From: Enterobacter chuandaensis
GTDB taxonomy: Bacteria; Pseudomonadota; Gammaproteobacteria; Enterobacterales; Enterobacteriaceae
Direction of reading: 5' to 3'
DNA length: 64,000 bases
NCBI RefSeq assembly: GCF_003594915.1
Contig: NZ_QZCS01000002.1
Location: 1 to 64,000, forward strand
The notes beneath the pieces are model-generated. The model saw only the letters and a program-made list of their open reading frames with translations. It was not told where the DNA came from and did not search any database. Each line of letters begins with the position of its first letter. The first letter of the stretch is position 1. The translations under genes and the position numbers were made by a program. Below, piece after piece: positions 1-7,730 of the stretch.

Positions 1-112
1 ACCTCTCTTTAAGCCATCTTAAATGACTCTGAGGTGTCTGTTAAACCCGTGGCGATTCAAACCATATGTACGGCACAGCGACCATCTACAAATAGTTTCC
101 CCCTCCACAAGA

Positions 113-135
113 CTGCATCTGCCTGCCAGATGCAG
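113..135. terminator. Hairpin near the window start
   Basis: Nine-base arms CTGCATCTG and CAGATGCAG enclose a five-base loop. The 3' side continues TTTGCC rather than a clean T-run, so this may be a weak terminator of a gene lying left of the window or only a stable hairpin. Nothing else stands out in bases 1-209 ahead of ybiI. Confidence 0.35.
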
Positions 136-209
136 TTTGCCTCCCCCTTGATTGTTCACTTTTTAACCCCATATTATTGTCAGGGTGTATACCGATTTGA
201 GGAGGATGT

Positions 210-476
210 ATGGCTTCCGGTTGGGCAAATGATGACGCCGTTAACGAACAGATCAACAGTACCATTGAAGATGCGGTGGCGCGCGCTCGCGGTGAGATTC
301 CACGCGGCGAAAGTCTGAAGGAGTGCGAAGAGTGTGGCGAGCCGATTCCAGAGGCGCGCCGTAAAGCCATCCCCGGCGTAAGGTTATGTATCACCTGCCA
401 ACAGGATAAAGATTCAAAAAATGCTTCACATTCAGGTTATAATCGCAGAGGATCGAAAGATAGCCAGTTACGCTGA
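210..476 (+). CDS. ybiI: DksA/TraR-type zinc-finger protein YbiI
   Basis: An 88-residue protein, the same length as E. coli YbiI. Cysteines C39, C42, C60 and C63 form the two CxxC pairs of the DksA/TraR C4 zinc finger, preceded by a short helical N-terminus (about residues 8-30). The family contains RNA-polymerase secondary-channel proteins, but YbiI lacks the long DksA coiled coil and its role is not established. The ATG follows a GGAGG ribosome site at about 200-204. In E. coli it sits next to ybiJ and ybiX, as the left edge here suggests. The identification is firm; the function is inferred from family only. Confidence 0.93.
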   Translation: MASGWANDDAVNEQINSTIEDAVARARGEIPRGESLKECEECGEPIPEARRKAIPGVRLCITCQQDKDSKNASHSGYNRRGSKDSQLR

Positions 477-697
477 CTCTCCTTTACCTAAGTTAACCCT
501 GCCTGCACTTTCCTTTACGCTCATGGTTTTTAGCGAACCGCGTAGCAAAATGTGCCCTTCATCGTTCTTCTGTAAAGCGCATCAACAAGAAGTGTAAAGC
601 GCTGGTTTGAATTTATTAATATTCAATAAGTTATTTGTCATTCAATTTTTTTGACTGACCACGTCAATTCTCTTCGATTTTATCTTTCGCGAAAAAC

Positions 698-713
698 CGT
701 GATACTTATCACA
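698..713. promoter_or_regulatory. Probable CRP site upstream of ybiJ
   Basis: CGTGATACTTATCACA matches the CRP consensus TGTGA-N6-TCACA except for the first base. It lies about 50 bases before the ybiJ start, within the 285-base gap between ybiI and ybiJ that is otherwise AT-rich and empty. The assignment rests on motif and position only; a direct test would be CRP binding. Confidence 0.5.
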
Positions 714-761
714 TCGACGGAACATCGTTCCCTTAACAGAATAACCTGCGAGAGATTAACT

Positions 762-1022
762 ATGAAAACCATCAAATATGCTGTTGCTGCTGTTGCCCTG
801 TCCGCTCTGTCCTTTGGCGCATTCGCTGTAGAGCCTGTTTCAACCACTCAGGCACAGAGCATGAATAAAATCGGTGTGGTAAGTGCAGAAGGCGCGACCA
901 CGCTGGACGGCCTGGAAGCCAAACTGGCTGAGAAAGCTGCTGCTGCCGGTGCAAGCGGATACACCATCACTTCCGCTAACACCAATAACAAGCTGAGCGG
1001 TACTGCGGTTATTTACAAATAA
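762..1022 (+). CDS. ybiJ: DUF1471 (YhcN/YdgH family) periplasmic protein YbiJ
   Basis: An 86-residue secreted protein. The first 22 residues are a Sec signal peptide (basic MKTIK, then an Ala/Leu-rich core, cleavage after AFA). The mature part is one DUF1471 domain, marked by 'KIGVVSAEGATTLDGLEAKLAEKA' split around a short helix and a C-terminal 'SGTAVIYK' strand. The ATG at 762 was chosen over an in-frame start at 651 because only the shorter form begins with the signal peptide and matches the E. coli length. Relatives are stress-responsive envelope proteins; the exact function is unknown. Monocistronic, with its own terminator. Confidence 0.92.
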   Translation: MKTIKYAVAAVALSALSFGAFAVEPVSTTQAQSMNKIGVVSAEGATTLDGLEAKLAEKAAAAGASGYTITSANTNNKLSGTAVIYK

Positions 1023-1109
1023 TCGCCTGAAATGAATGCTGTACCCTCGCCAAACCCTCTGGTGAGCTGCTCCAACCCTCATTGACCCTGTTGTTTGTTA
1101 CCCTTGCTT

Positions 1110-1138
1110 GCCCGTCCGCCACTGGACGGGCTTTTTTT
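1110..1138 (+). terminator. Rho-independent terminator after ybiJ
   Basis: Arms GCCCGTCC and GGACGGGC with a six-base loop are followed by seven T. The structure ends three bases before the ybiB stop codon on the other strand, so it separates the convergent ybiJ and ybiB. Confidence 0.9.
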
Positions 1139-1140
1139 GC

Positions 1141-2103
1141 CTAAAACGACTGCGCCACGCGCTGTAGCCCCGCCTCAACCGTCTCAGCCTCCCCTGTCGC
1201 CAGCAAGCAGCAGGCCATTTGCAGCTTGATCGACTGTGGAACCGGCACATTTCCAGCCAGACACTGCGTAATCCAGTGCGCGGTAACCTGGGGATCTTTC
1301 GACTCCGGCAGAATCACATCGCTGTTTTCTTCCCCGCGTTCAAGCACAACGCGCGTACCGGCAGGTTCAATCAGCATCAGCTGTGGGCAACGCTGCGGGT
1401 TGGCGTACACCTCCCCTTCTGTTCCGTGCATCAGCAGCGCGCGTCCACCGATTTCGGCAAAGAACTGACCGACGCGCGTCACGTACTCCGGATGAGAAAC
1501 GCTGGAAAGGCGCAGTGCGGCATCTTCAGCAAACGGCATCGCCAGCTTCGCCAGGGTGTGCGCGCTGTTACGCACGCCCATGCGCCAGCGCATGTCCAGC
1601 TGCTTTTCCAGAGGCGGGCAGAGCGCGCGCACGGGAATATAGACCGGCTGGTTCCCCTCCAGCTTTGCCTGCGCCTGGCCGGCATGGAGAGTCGGTTCAA
1701 TGCCCAGCAGTTCAAAGATGGTTTCTGTCAGTACGCGCGTGGGATCTTCGCTTACCCCATGCACGACCACCGGGAAACCGAGTTTTTGCAGCAGAATGGC
1801 CAGCAGCGGCGTCAGGTTAGCCTGCTTGCGCGCCCCGTTATAGCTTGGGATCACAATCGGCATTGGTTTTGCCACCGGCGGGGTTAAGCGCAGCGTTTGC
1901 GCCTGCATAGCCTCATAAAAGCCGCGCATCTCCGCTTCACCTTCGCCTTTGATGCGCAGCGCAATCAGGATGCCGCCCATCTCCAGGTCTGGTACTTCAC
2001 CATTAAGCATATGGGTATACAGCGCGCGAGCGGTTTCATGGTCCAGATCGCGGGCGTGGTTTTTGCCCCGGCCTACCTCTTTGATAATCTTGCGATAATC
2101 CAC
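1141..2103 (-). CDS. ybiB: TrpD2-type nucleic-acid-binding protein YbiB
   Basis: A 320-residue protein of the same length as E. coli YbiB. It has the fold of anthranilate phosphoribosyltransferase (glycosyltransferase family 3), with the early helical domain 'GEVPDLEMGGILIALRIKG' and the loop 'SYNGARKQANL'. YbiB/TrpD2 proteins lack the enzyme's substrate motifs and are reported to bind DNA and RNA without sequence preference, in a DNA-damage context. In E. coli the gene is directly downstream of dinG and shares its LexA-controlled promoter. Here 5.6 kb of fimbrial DNA lies between them, and I see no CTG-N10-CAG box in 2104-2358, so SOS control may have been lost. Confidence 0.93.
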   Translation of the reverse strand: MDYRKIIKEVGRGKNHARDLDHETARALYTHMLNGEVPDLEMGGILIALRIKGEGEAEMRGFYEAMQAQTLRLTPPVAKPMPIVIPSYNGARKQANLTPLLAILLQKLGFPVVVHGVSEDPTRVLTETIFELLGIEPTLHAGQAQAKLEGNQPVYIPVRALCPPLEKQLDMRWRMGVRNSAHTLAKLAMPFAEDAALRLSSVSHPEYVTRVGQFFAEIGGRALLMHGTEGEVYANPQRCPQLMLIEPAGTRVVLERGEENSDVILPESKDPQVTAHWITQCLAGNVPVPQSIKLQMACCLLATGEAETVEAGLQRVAQSF

Positions 2104-2150
2104 GACATCTCTCCTGAAAATATCATCTTATTAACAATATAGCCCCGTTG

Positions 2151-2164
2151 AACGTCCGGACGTT
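2151..2164. promoter_or_regulatory. 14-bp perfect palindrome between ybiB and the fimbrial operon
   Basis: AACGTCCGGACGTT is a perfect palindrome in the 255-base divergent gap, 48 bases from the ybiB start and about 195 bases from the major pilin start. It could be an operator for either side. No known consensus comes to mind and no fimbrial regulator gene or invertible switch is visible nearby. Confidence 0.35.
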
Positions 2165-2358
2165 AGTTTTTTCGACACAATCAAGGCGCTGTTTTTATGG
2201 CGAAAAATGAAACTCAAGGATTATTTCAATTATTTGTGATTTCTACAGAAGATTCTTAACCCGTCATTATTTGTTTAAATAACCAGCGGAAAGTCATTTA
2301 GGGTCAACGGTGAAAACGTCCAGGCAACGCTATCACCAGAAACATACCAGGATTTGTT

Positions 2359-2895
2359 ATGAACAAGGTTGCTTTAGGTTTAATCATCGCCGCAGCGGTG
2401 GGATGTTCTGCATCCGCATTTGCGGCAACTAACGGTGAAGGCCAGATTAATTTCACCGGCGAGATCATCGATTCTGCTTGCCAGGTCGTGAATGGGTTAA
2501 GTAATCCATTAAATGTTCAGCTGGGCAAAGTGTCTAAAACGGTATTTACCGGTGCAGGCTCCACCAGCACATTAACGAAGTTTGATATTCAGTTAACCAA
2601 TTGCCCGGAAACGGTCACCTCCGCAGCGATTAACTTCGGCGGGACCCCGGATGCGAATAACAACTCTACGCTGGCCTTAACGCCAGATACCGATGTCGCA
2701 ACAGGTGTGGCTATTCAGCTGGTTGACGCGTCCGAGCAACCCGTCACTCTGTATACCCCCTCTCAGCAATATCCGTTAGCCTCCGGTACGGCGGTTAACG
2801 ATCTGGAGTTCGGCGCACGTTATATTCAGACCGGTGCCGCGATTACCGCAGGCCCCGCTAATTCTGTATCGACCTTCACCGTTATTTATAACTGA
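2359..2895 (+). CDS. Type 1-like major fimbrial subunit
   Basis: A 178-residue pilin. Residues 1-22 are a signal peptide (cleavage after SAFA). The mature domain carries C41 and C82, spaced as in FimA-type subunits where they form the single disulfide, an N-terminal donor strand 'GQINFTGEI', and the C-terminal 'STFTVIYN' with the penultimate Tyr that chaperones recognise. First gene of a five-gene chaperone-usher operon (pilin, chaperone, usher, adhesin, minor pilin). Its base composition is more AT-rich than the flanking core genes. It belongs to the FimA superfamily but I cannot name the fimbrial type. Confidence 0.9.
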   Translation: MNKVALGLIIAAAVGCSASAFAATNGEGQINFTGEIIDSACQVVNGLSNPLNVQLGKVSKTVFTGAGSTSTLTKFDIQLTNCPETVTSAAINFGGTPDANNNSTLALTPDTDVATGVAIQLVDASEQPVTLYTPSQQYPLASGTAVNDLEFGARYIQTGAAITAGPANSVSTFTVIYN

Positions 2896-2907
2896 TCTTA
2901 TCAATCC

Positions 2908-2943
2908 TGAGATATTAATGCTTTTGCGGGCATTAATATCTCA
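2908..2943 (+). promoter_or_regulatory. Long inverted repeat between major pilin and chaperone
   Basis: A 14-base perfect inverted repeat, TGAGATATTAATGC and GCATTAATATCTCA, with an eight-base spacer fills most of the 69-base gap. There is no T-run on the + strand side, so it reads better as an mRNA-stabilising or partial attenuation hairpin, which would favour pilin over chaperone and usher. This role is inferred. Confidence 0.6.
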
Positions 2944-2964
2944 TCTATTTATTGAGAAATCTTT

Positions 2965-3639
2965 ATGCGCCACGGTTATTTACTGAGCACTCTTTTACTG
3001 GTAGCCGCCACTGCACATGCAGGTGTCATTATTAATGGTACCCGTCTGGTCTATCAGGGAGATAAAAAGGAATCATCTCTTGGTCTTTCCAATCCAGATG
3101 CGACGGATTATCTGGTGCAGTCCTGGGTCGATTCCGGCGGTAAAAGCCAGGCCAAAGCGCCCTTCCTGATCACCCCACCGCTTTTCCGTCTGGATGCGAA
3201 AGAAGATAACGTTCTGCGCGTGGTGCGTACGGGCGGAAATTTACCGGAAGACAGGGAATCCCTGTACTGGTTGAATATTAAAGCGATCCCCTCCTCAAAG
3301 CACGTAGAGGGCGTGAATACGCTGCAAATTGCGATTAATACCCGCATTAAATTGCTCTATCGCCCGTCTGCAGTAAAAGGCAGACCAGAAGATGTGGCAG
3401 ACAAACTTGAATGGCATCGTGAAGGCAACGATCTGGTGGTGAATAACCCCACGCCTTTCTATATGAATTTCCAGACCGTCACGCTGAACGGTCAGAAAGT
3501 GACAAAAGCCACCTGGGCCGTGCCGAAAACGGAAACGCATTTTGCCTTACCGGGTAACGTCGGCGGCTCGAATGTCACCTGGTCCATTATTACTGATTAC
3601 GGCAGCATCAGCCATACCTGGTCAAAATCCGTTCGTTAA
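2965..3639 (+). CDS. Periplasmic fimbrial chaperone (PapD/FimC family)
   Basis: A 224-residue protein with a signal peptide (1-19, cleavage after AHA) and two immunoglobulin-like domains. Arg27 in 'GTRLVY' and Lys129 in 'TRIKLLYRP' occupy the places of PapD R8 and K112, which anchor the subunit C-terminus during donor-strand complementation. The F1-G1 loop is short, as in FGS chaperones that serve rod-like pili. It folds and delivers subunits from the genes on either side to the usher encoded 26 bases downstream. Confidence 0.94.
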   Translation: MRHGYLLSTLLLVAATAHAGVIINGTRLVYQGDKKESSLGLSNPDATDYLVQSWVDSGGKSQAKAPFLITPPLFRLDAKEDNVLRVVRTGGNLPEDRESLYWLNIKAIPSSKHVEGVNTLQIAINTRIKLLYRPSAVKGRPEDVADKLEWHREGNDLVVNNPTPFYMNFQTVTLNGQKVTKATWAVPKTETHFALPGNVGGSNVTWSIITDYGSISHTWSKSVR

Positions 3640-3665
3640 TAATCTACCCGGTAATAAAAATAATC

Positions 3666-6209
3666 ATGTACAGCCATAAAAAGCCGTTCACCTGCCGATT
3701 TTCGTCATTGCTGGTCATTCTCTGTGGCCTGGCAATGGCGATCTTTGTGCAGCAGGTTATGGCCGATGATTATTTTAACCCTGCCCTGCTGGATATTGAT
3801 AATCCCCAGCAGGGAAAAACCGATCTGTCCGTTTATGAAAAAGGTCCCGGCCAGGCGCCAGGGAAATATCAGGTCGCGGTGTTTATTAATAACAATAAAA
3901 TTGATACCCGCGATGTGACCTTTACGCTGCAAAAAGACGCTCAGGGCAACAGCACGCTGCAGCCTTGCTTTAGCCTGAATGATTTAAAAAGCCTCGGCAT
4001 CAAAACCAAAAAATATCCGCAGCTAATGACCAAAGGCCGGTGCGCCGATTTACACGCCATCCCTGCGGCATCTGCAACCTTTCGCGTTCGTAACCAGCAG
4101 TTGCTGCTGAGTATCCCGCAATCTGCGCTCGGCCAGGTGCCTCGCGGTTATATCGACCCGAAAGAGTTTGACGAAGGAATTAATGCGGGCCTGCTTAATT
4201 ACAGCGCGAATGCCAGCCAAAGCCATGCTCGCCAACAGGGGGAACAGGATAACAGCAGCCAGTACGTCAACCTGCGTCCGGGTCTGAACGTTGGCGCCTG
4301 GCGCGTTCGCAACTATTCCACCTGGAATCGCAGCACCCAGGGCAAGGAAGAGCAGCAAAAATTCTCCTCCGTTTATACCTATGCCCAGCGCGATATCGTG
4401 GCGATGAAGAGCGATCTGACCGTTGGGCAAAGCACCTCGCCTTCTGATGTTTTTGACAGCGTGCCCTACACCGGCGTGGAGCTTAAATCCGACAGCGACA
4501 TGCTGCCGGACAGCGAGAAAGGCTATGCGCCCATCATTCGCGGCACTGCCCACAGCAACGCGCTGGTGATGGTTCGCCAGAACGGCTACGTCATTTACCA
4601 GAACACGGTCGCACCAGGCGCGTTCGAGATTAACGACCTCTACCCGACAGGCAGCAGCGGCGATCTTCAGGTGACGGTCAAAGAGACCGACGGCAGCGAA
4701 AACCATTTCGTCGTGCCGTTTGCCTCCGTTCCGGTATTACAGCGTGAAAAAAACCTGCGCTACAGCGTAACCGCCGGGCGTTATCGTTCGTATGACAAAG
4801 ATGTCGAAAAGACCCCGTTCGCTCAGAGCAGCGCCATTTACGGTTTGCCCTATGGTTTCACCGCCTACGGTGGCGTGCAGCAGAGCAGCCATTATCAGTC
4901 ACAGGCCATCGGTGCCGGGAAAAACATGGGCGATTTAGGGGCGTTCTCCATCGATGTGACCCGCGCCAAAGCCCTGCTGAAAAAGCAGCAGGCCAGCAAA
5001 GGCCAATCCTGGCGCGTGCGCTACAGCAAAGATATCGCCCGTTCGGGCACCAACTTCTCGCTCGCGGGTTACCGCTATAACAGCAAAGGCTTTTACACCC
5101 TGGACGACACCATGGAGTCGTATACCCACTCTGACGACTGGTCTGCACCGCAGCAGCGCCGCGCCCGCACAGAAGCCACCATCGACCAGACGCTGCCCGA
5201 AGGCTGGGGCTCCGTCACCCTTAGCATGGTGAAGGAAACCTACTGGAGCCAGAGCCAGAACATGACCTCGATGAGCGTCAGCTACAACAACAGCTGGCAC
5301 GGCGTGAGCTACAGCCTCAGTTACAGCATGAACAAAAACACCAACGACAGTGATGAAGACGGTAATGAGGTGACGAACGACAACCAGTTCTCGCTGAGCG
5401 TCTCGGTGCCGCTGGACCACTGGATGCATAACACCTGGGCCACCTACAACCTGAACAACACCAAAGACGGTACGACGCAGAACATCGGCCTGAACGGCAC
5501 GGCGCTGAAGGAAGACAACCTGAACTGGAATATCCAGCAGGGGCTGAGCAGTACCGGCAGCGGTAATTCCACCAGCATGAACGCCGATTACAAGGCGACC
5601 TACGGTGAGGTGAGCGGTGGGGTCAGCCAGGACAAATACCAGCAAACCGTGAACGTCGGGCTGCAGGGTGGCGTAATTGCCCATGCCAACGGCATCACCC
5701 TGAGCCAGCCGCTGGGTGAAACCATCGCGCTGGTGAAAGCACCGGGCACCCACGGGACGCACATCGCGAACCAGACGGGCGTTGAAACCGACTTCCGCGG
5801 CTATACCGTCGTGCCGTTCGTTACCGCGTACCGGCATAACACCGTCGCGCTGGATACCGAAACGCTGCCGGATGATGCCGACGTCACCCACGCGGCACAG
5901 ATAGTAACCCCCACCCGCGGGGCCGTGGTGCGCGCCACCTTTAATACCCGCGTGGGTAACCGGGTTCTGATGACGTTTACGCACAACGGCAGACCGCTGC
6001 CGTTCGGCGCGACGGTCACCACGGACGATAAGGACAGCGAATTTATTGTCGGGAATGACGGCCAGACCTACCTCTCGGGTCTGCCACAGCAAGGGCATCT
6101 CAGCGTCTCCTGGGGACAGGAGGCGAGCGAGCACTGCGTCGCTGACTATGCGCTAACGGATGAGAAAGAGAAAACCAGCATCATTAACGCTGCCGCGCAG
6201 TGTCACTGA
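3666..6209 (+). CDS. Outer-membrane fimbrial usher (FimD/PapC family)
   Basis: An 847-residue usher, close to the usual 800-880. A long signal peptide (about 1-33, ending VMA) precedes the N-terminal chaperone-binding domain that begins 'DDYFNPALL'. The 24-strand pore occupies the middle, with a plug domain inserted at about 240-330 ('GTAHSNALVMVRQNGY'). The C-terminal domains end in a cysteine pair ('HCVADY' and 'AAQCH'), typical of the family. It would assemble and secrete the subunits encoded in this operon. The reading frame is intact, with no sign of decay. Confidence 0.95.
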   Translation: MYSHKKPFTCRFSSLLVILCGLAMAIFVQQVMADDYFNPALLDIDNPQQGKTDLSVYEKGPGQAPGKYQVAVFINNNKIDTRDVTFTLQKDAQGNSTLQPCFSLNDLKSLGIKTKKYPQLMTKGRCADLHAIPAASATFRVRNQQLLLSIPQSALGQVPRGYIDPKEFDEGINAGLLNYSANASQSHARQQGEQDNSSQYVNLRPGLNVGAWRVRNYSTWNRSTQGKEEQQKFSSVYTYAQRDIVAMKSDLTVGQSTSPSDVFDSVPYTGVELKSDSDMLPDSEKGYAPIIRGTAHSNALVMVRQNGYVIYQNTVAPGAFEINDLYPTGSSGDLQVTVKETDGSENHFVVPFASVPVLQREKNLRYSVTAGRYRSYDKDVEKTPFAQSSAIYGLPYGFTAYGGVQQSSHYQSQAIGAGKNMGDLGAFSIDVTRAKALLKKQQASKGQSWRVRYSKDIARSGTNFSLAGYRYNSKGFYTLDDTMESYTHSDDWSAPQQRRARTEATIDQTLPEGWGSVTLSMVKETYWSQSQNMTSMSVSYNNSWHGVSYSLSYSMNKNTNDSDEDGNEVTNDNQFSLSVSVPLDHWMHNTWATYNLNNTKDGTTQNIGLNGTALKEDNLNWNIQQGLSSTGSGNSTSMNADYKATYGEVSGGVSQDKYQQTVNVGLQGGVIAHANGITLSQPLGETIALVKAPGTHGTHIANQTGVETDFRGYTVVPFVTAYRHNTVALDTETLPDDADVTHAAQIVTPTRGAVVRATFNTRVGNRVLMTFTHNGRPLPFGATVTTDDKDSEFIVGNDGQTYLSGLPQQGHLSVSWGQEASEHCVADYALTDEKEKTSIINAAAQCH

Positions 6210-6231
6210 TCCACCGTTCAGGCTAACGATT

Positions 6232-7221
6232 ATGCAAATGATTAAACAGTGCTTTTTCTTACTGGTTCTGGGAACGGCAGCGTTATTTATGCCGCACGCG
6301 AAGGCGACCTGTACGACGCCGGACCTGCCGAAGATGATTAACGTGGCGTCCATCTCGGTTCCGACAACGCTGGCGGTAGGCGAGACCATACCAGGAACAG
6401 AACAGATTGCCCATGTCGCCGGTAACTGCGATCAGGCTGTAGATAGCGGCCTGGAAATCGTATCCTGCTACTACGGTACGGGAGCAGAGATCCCAGGACT
6501 GAAAGGTGTCTACGACTCTGGAGTCCCCGGCGTTGGGGTGGCATTGATGAACGATCAGGGCCAGCGCATCAGCGGAGCCGGCGGCGTTAACTGCATCTCA
6601 ACGGGAACGCCGGTGGGGTATGTGTCCAGCGATGGCAAACAGTCCTTTAATTTTGACGTCACGCTGGAACTGGTCAAAACCAGCGATACGGTAGCTTCTG
6701 GCACGCTCAATCAGAGTCAGACCCGTTTTGGTATCGGGGTGTATCACCACGAAGGGATCGGCAACCCTAACGACATCGCCTATGCGGGCAACGTCATCCT
6801 TAAAGAGGTCACCTGCTCCGTCCTGCCAAAAAACCTGACGGTTAACCTTGGAGATTTCCCGGTCAGCGACTTTGTCAGCGTGGGGATGCTCTCCTCTCCG
6901 GCGCAGAATTTTGACGTCACGGTGCACTGCGACAGCACCGTGCAGCCCGAAGTAAAGATCACCAGCTCAAACGGCTATGAAACGGCGTTTGAAGGGGTGC
7001 TGAAACTCACGCAGCAGCCCGGCGCGGCTACGGGCGTCGGTGTCCGCATGCTGTTCGACGATAATATTGCCACCTTTGATACTTACGTAAACACCAAAAG
7101 CGAAGCCTTCGCCAACGAAACGCTGACCATACCTTTCGAGGTGCGCTACGAGCAGGTCAATGATGTCGTCACACCCGGTCCTGCTAACACCGTTGCCACT
7201 ATCACCCTCGCCTATAAGTGA
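6232..7221 (+). CDS. Two-domain fimbrial tip adhesin (FimH-like)
   Basis: A 329-residue protein that starts at the ATG at 6232, 22 bases after the usher stop, because this start gives a proper signal peptide (1-25, cleavage after AKA). Residues 26-185 form a receptor-binding domain with several cysteines (C27, C65, C79, C121). Residues from about 190 form a pilin domain beginning 'KEVTCSV' with the usual Cys pair and ending 'VATITLAYK'. A pilin domain plus an N-terminal lectin-like domain is the FimH tip-adhesin design. The binding domain does not recall any adhesin whose receptor I know, so the ligand is open. Confidence 0.85.
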   Translation: MQMIKQCFFLLVLGTAALFMPHAKATCTTPDLPKMINVASISVPTTLAVGETIPGTEQIAHVAGNCDQAVDSGLEIVSCYYGTGAEIPGLKGVYDSGVPGVGVALMNDQGQRISGAGGVNCISTGTPVGYVSSDGKQSFNFDVTLELVKTSDTVASGTLNQSQTRFGIGVYHHEGIGNPNDIAYAGNVILKEVTCSVLPKNLTVNLGDFPVSDFVSVGMLSSPAQNFDVTVHCDSTVQPEVKITSSNGYETAFEGVLKLTQQPGAATGVGVRMLFDDNIATFDTYVNTKSEAFANETLTIPFEVRYEQVNDVVTPGPANTVATITLAYK

Positions 7222-7226
7222 CGAAC

Positions 7227-7730
7227 ATGAAAAAGACCATTGCGATTCTGGCGCTGGGGCTGATCGCCCAGGCTCACGCCGACGACATCCAGATCCAGAT
7301 GACGGGCAATATTTACGCCAACACCTGCGTCATCGACAGCGCCAGCCGAAACCTGACGGTGGATCTGGGCCAGGCGGTGTCGGGCAGCTTTAAAGACGTG
7401 GGCGATACCGGCGAGTGGAAAGACTTTTCCCTTTCCGTGTCGCACTGCCCGGTCACGCTTGCTCTCGCCACGGCCTTTTTCTACGGCCAGGCCGACAGCG
7501 CGCACCCGACAAAATTCGCCAATATTGGCAGCGCAAAAGGGCTGGCGCTGGAGCTGGCAGACCGTCAGGACAAAATACTGATTGCCCCGCAGGCCGCCTT
7601 TAACGTCGCCATTAACCCGAGCGACCACACGGCGACGTTTCCGCTCTCCGCGCGCTATTACGCTACTACCATGCCCGTCACCGCCGGCACGTTCAGCAGC
7701 GTGATTCAGGTGACCTTCACTTACCAGTAG
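7227..7730 (+). CDS. Minor fimbrial subunit
   Basis: A 167-residue pilin with a signal peptide (1-18, cleavage after AHA), a two-cysteine FimA-type fold ('NTCVID' and 'SHCPVT') and a C-terminal 'VIQVTFTYQ' strand. The ATG at 7227, six bases after the adhesin stop, was preferred to an overlapping GTG at 7218 because it follows the usual signal-peptide pattern MKKT. It is probably a tip adaptor or terminator subunit. Its end overlaps the end of dinG by 14 bases on the opposite strand. Confidence 0.88.
   Translation: MKKTIAILALGLIAQAHADDIQIQMTGNIYANTCVIDSASRNLTVDLGQAVSGSFKDVGDTGEWKDFSLSVSHCPVTLALATAFFYGQADSAHPTKFANIGSAKGLALELADRQDKILIAPQAAFNVAINPSDHTATFPLSARYYATTMPVTAGTFSSVIQVTFTYQ

Noticed and set aside
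2104-2358. Possible phase-variable inverting promoter of the fimbrial operon
   Set aside because: No pair of inverted repeats at suitable spacing and no recombinase gene next to it; only the short palindrome at 2151 is present.
3108-6389. Long minus-strand ORFs opposite the fimbrial chaperone and usher
   Set aside because: Composition is that of antisense frames (Val/Gly/Arg-rich) and the plus-strand genes have clear family motifs.
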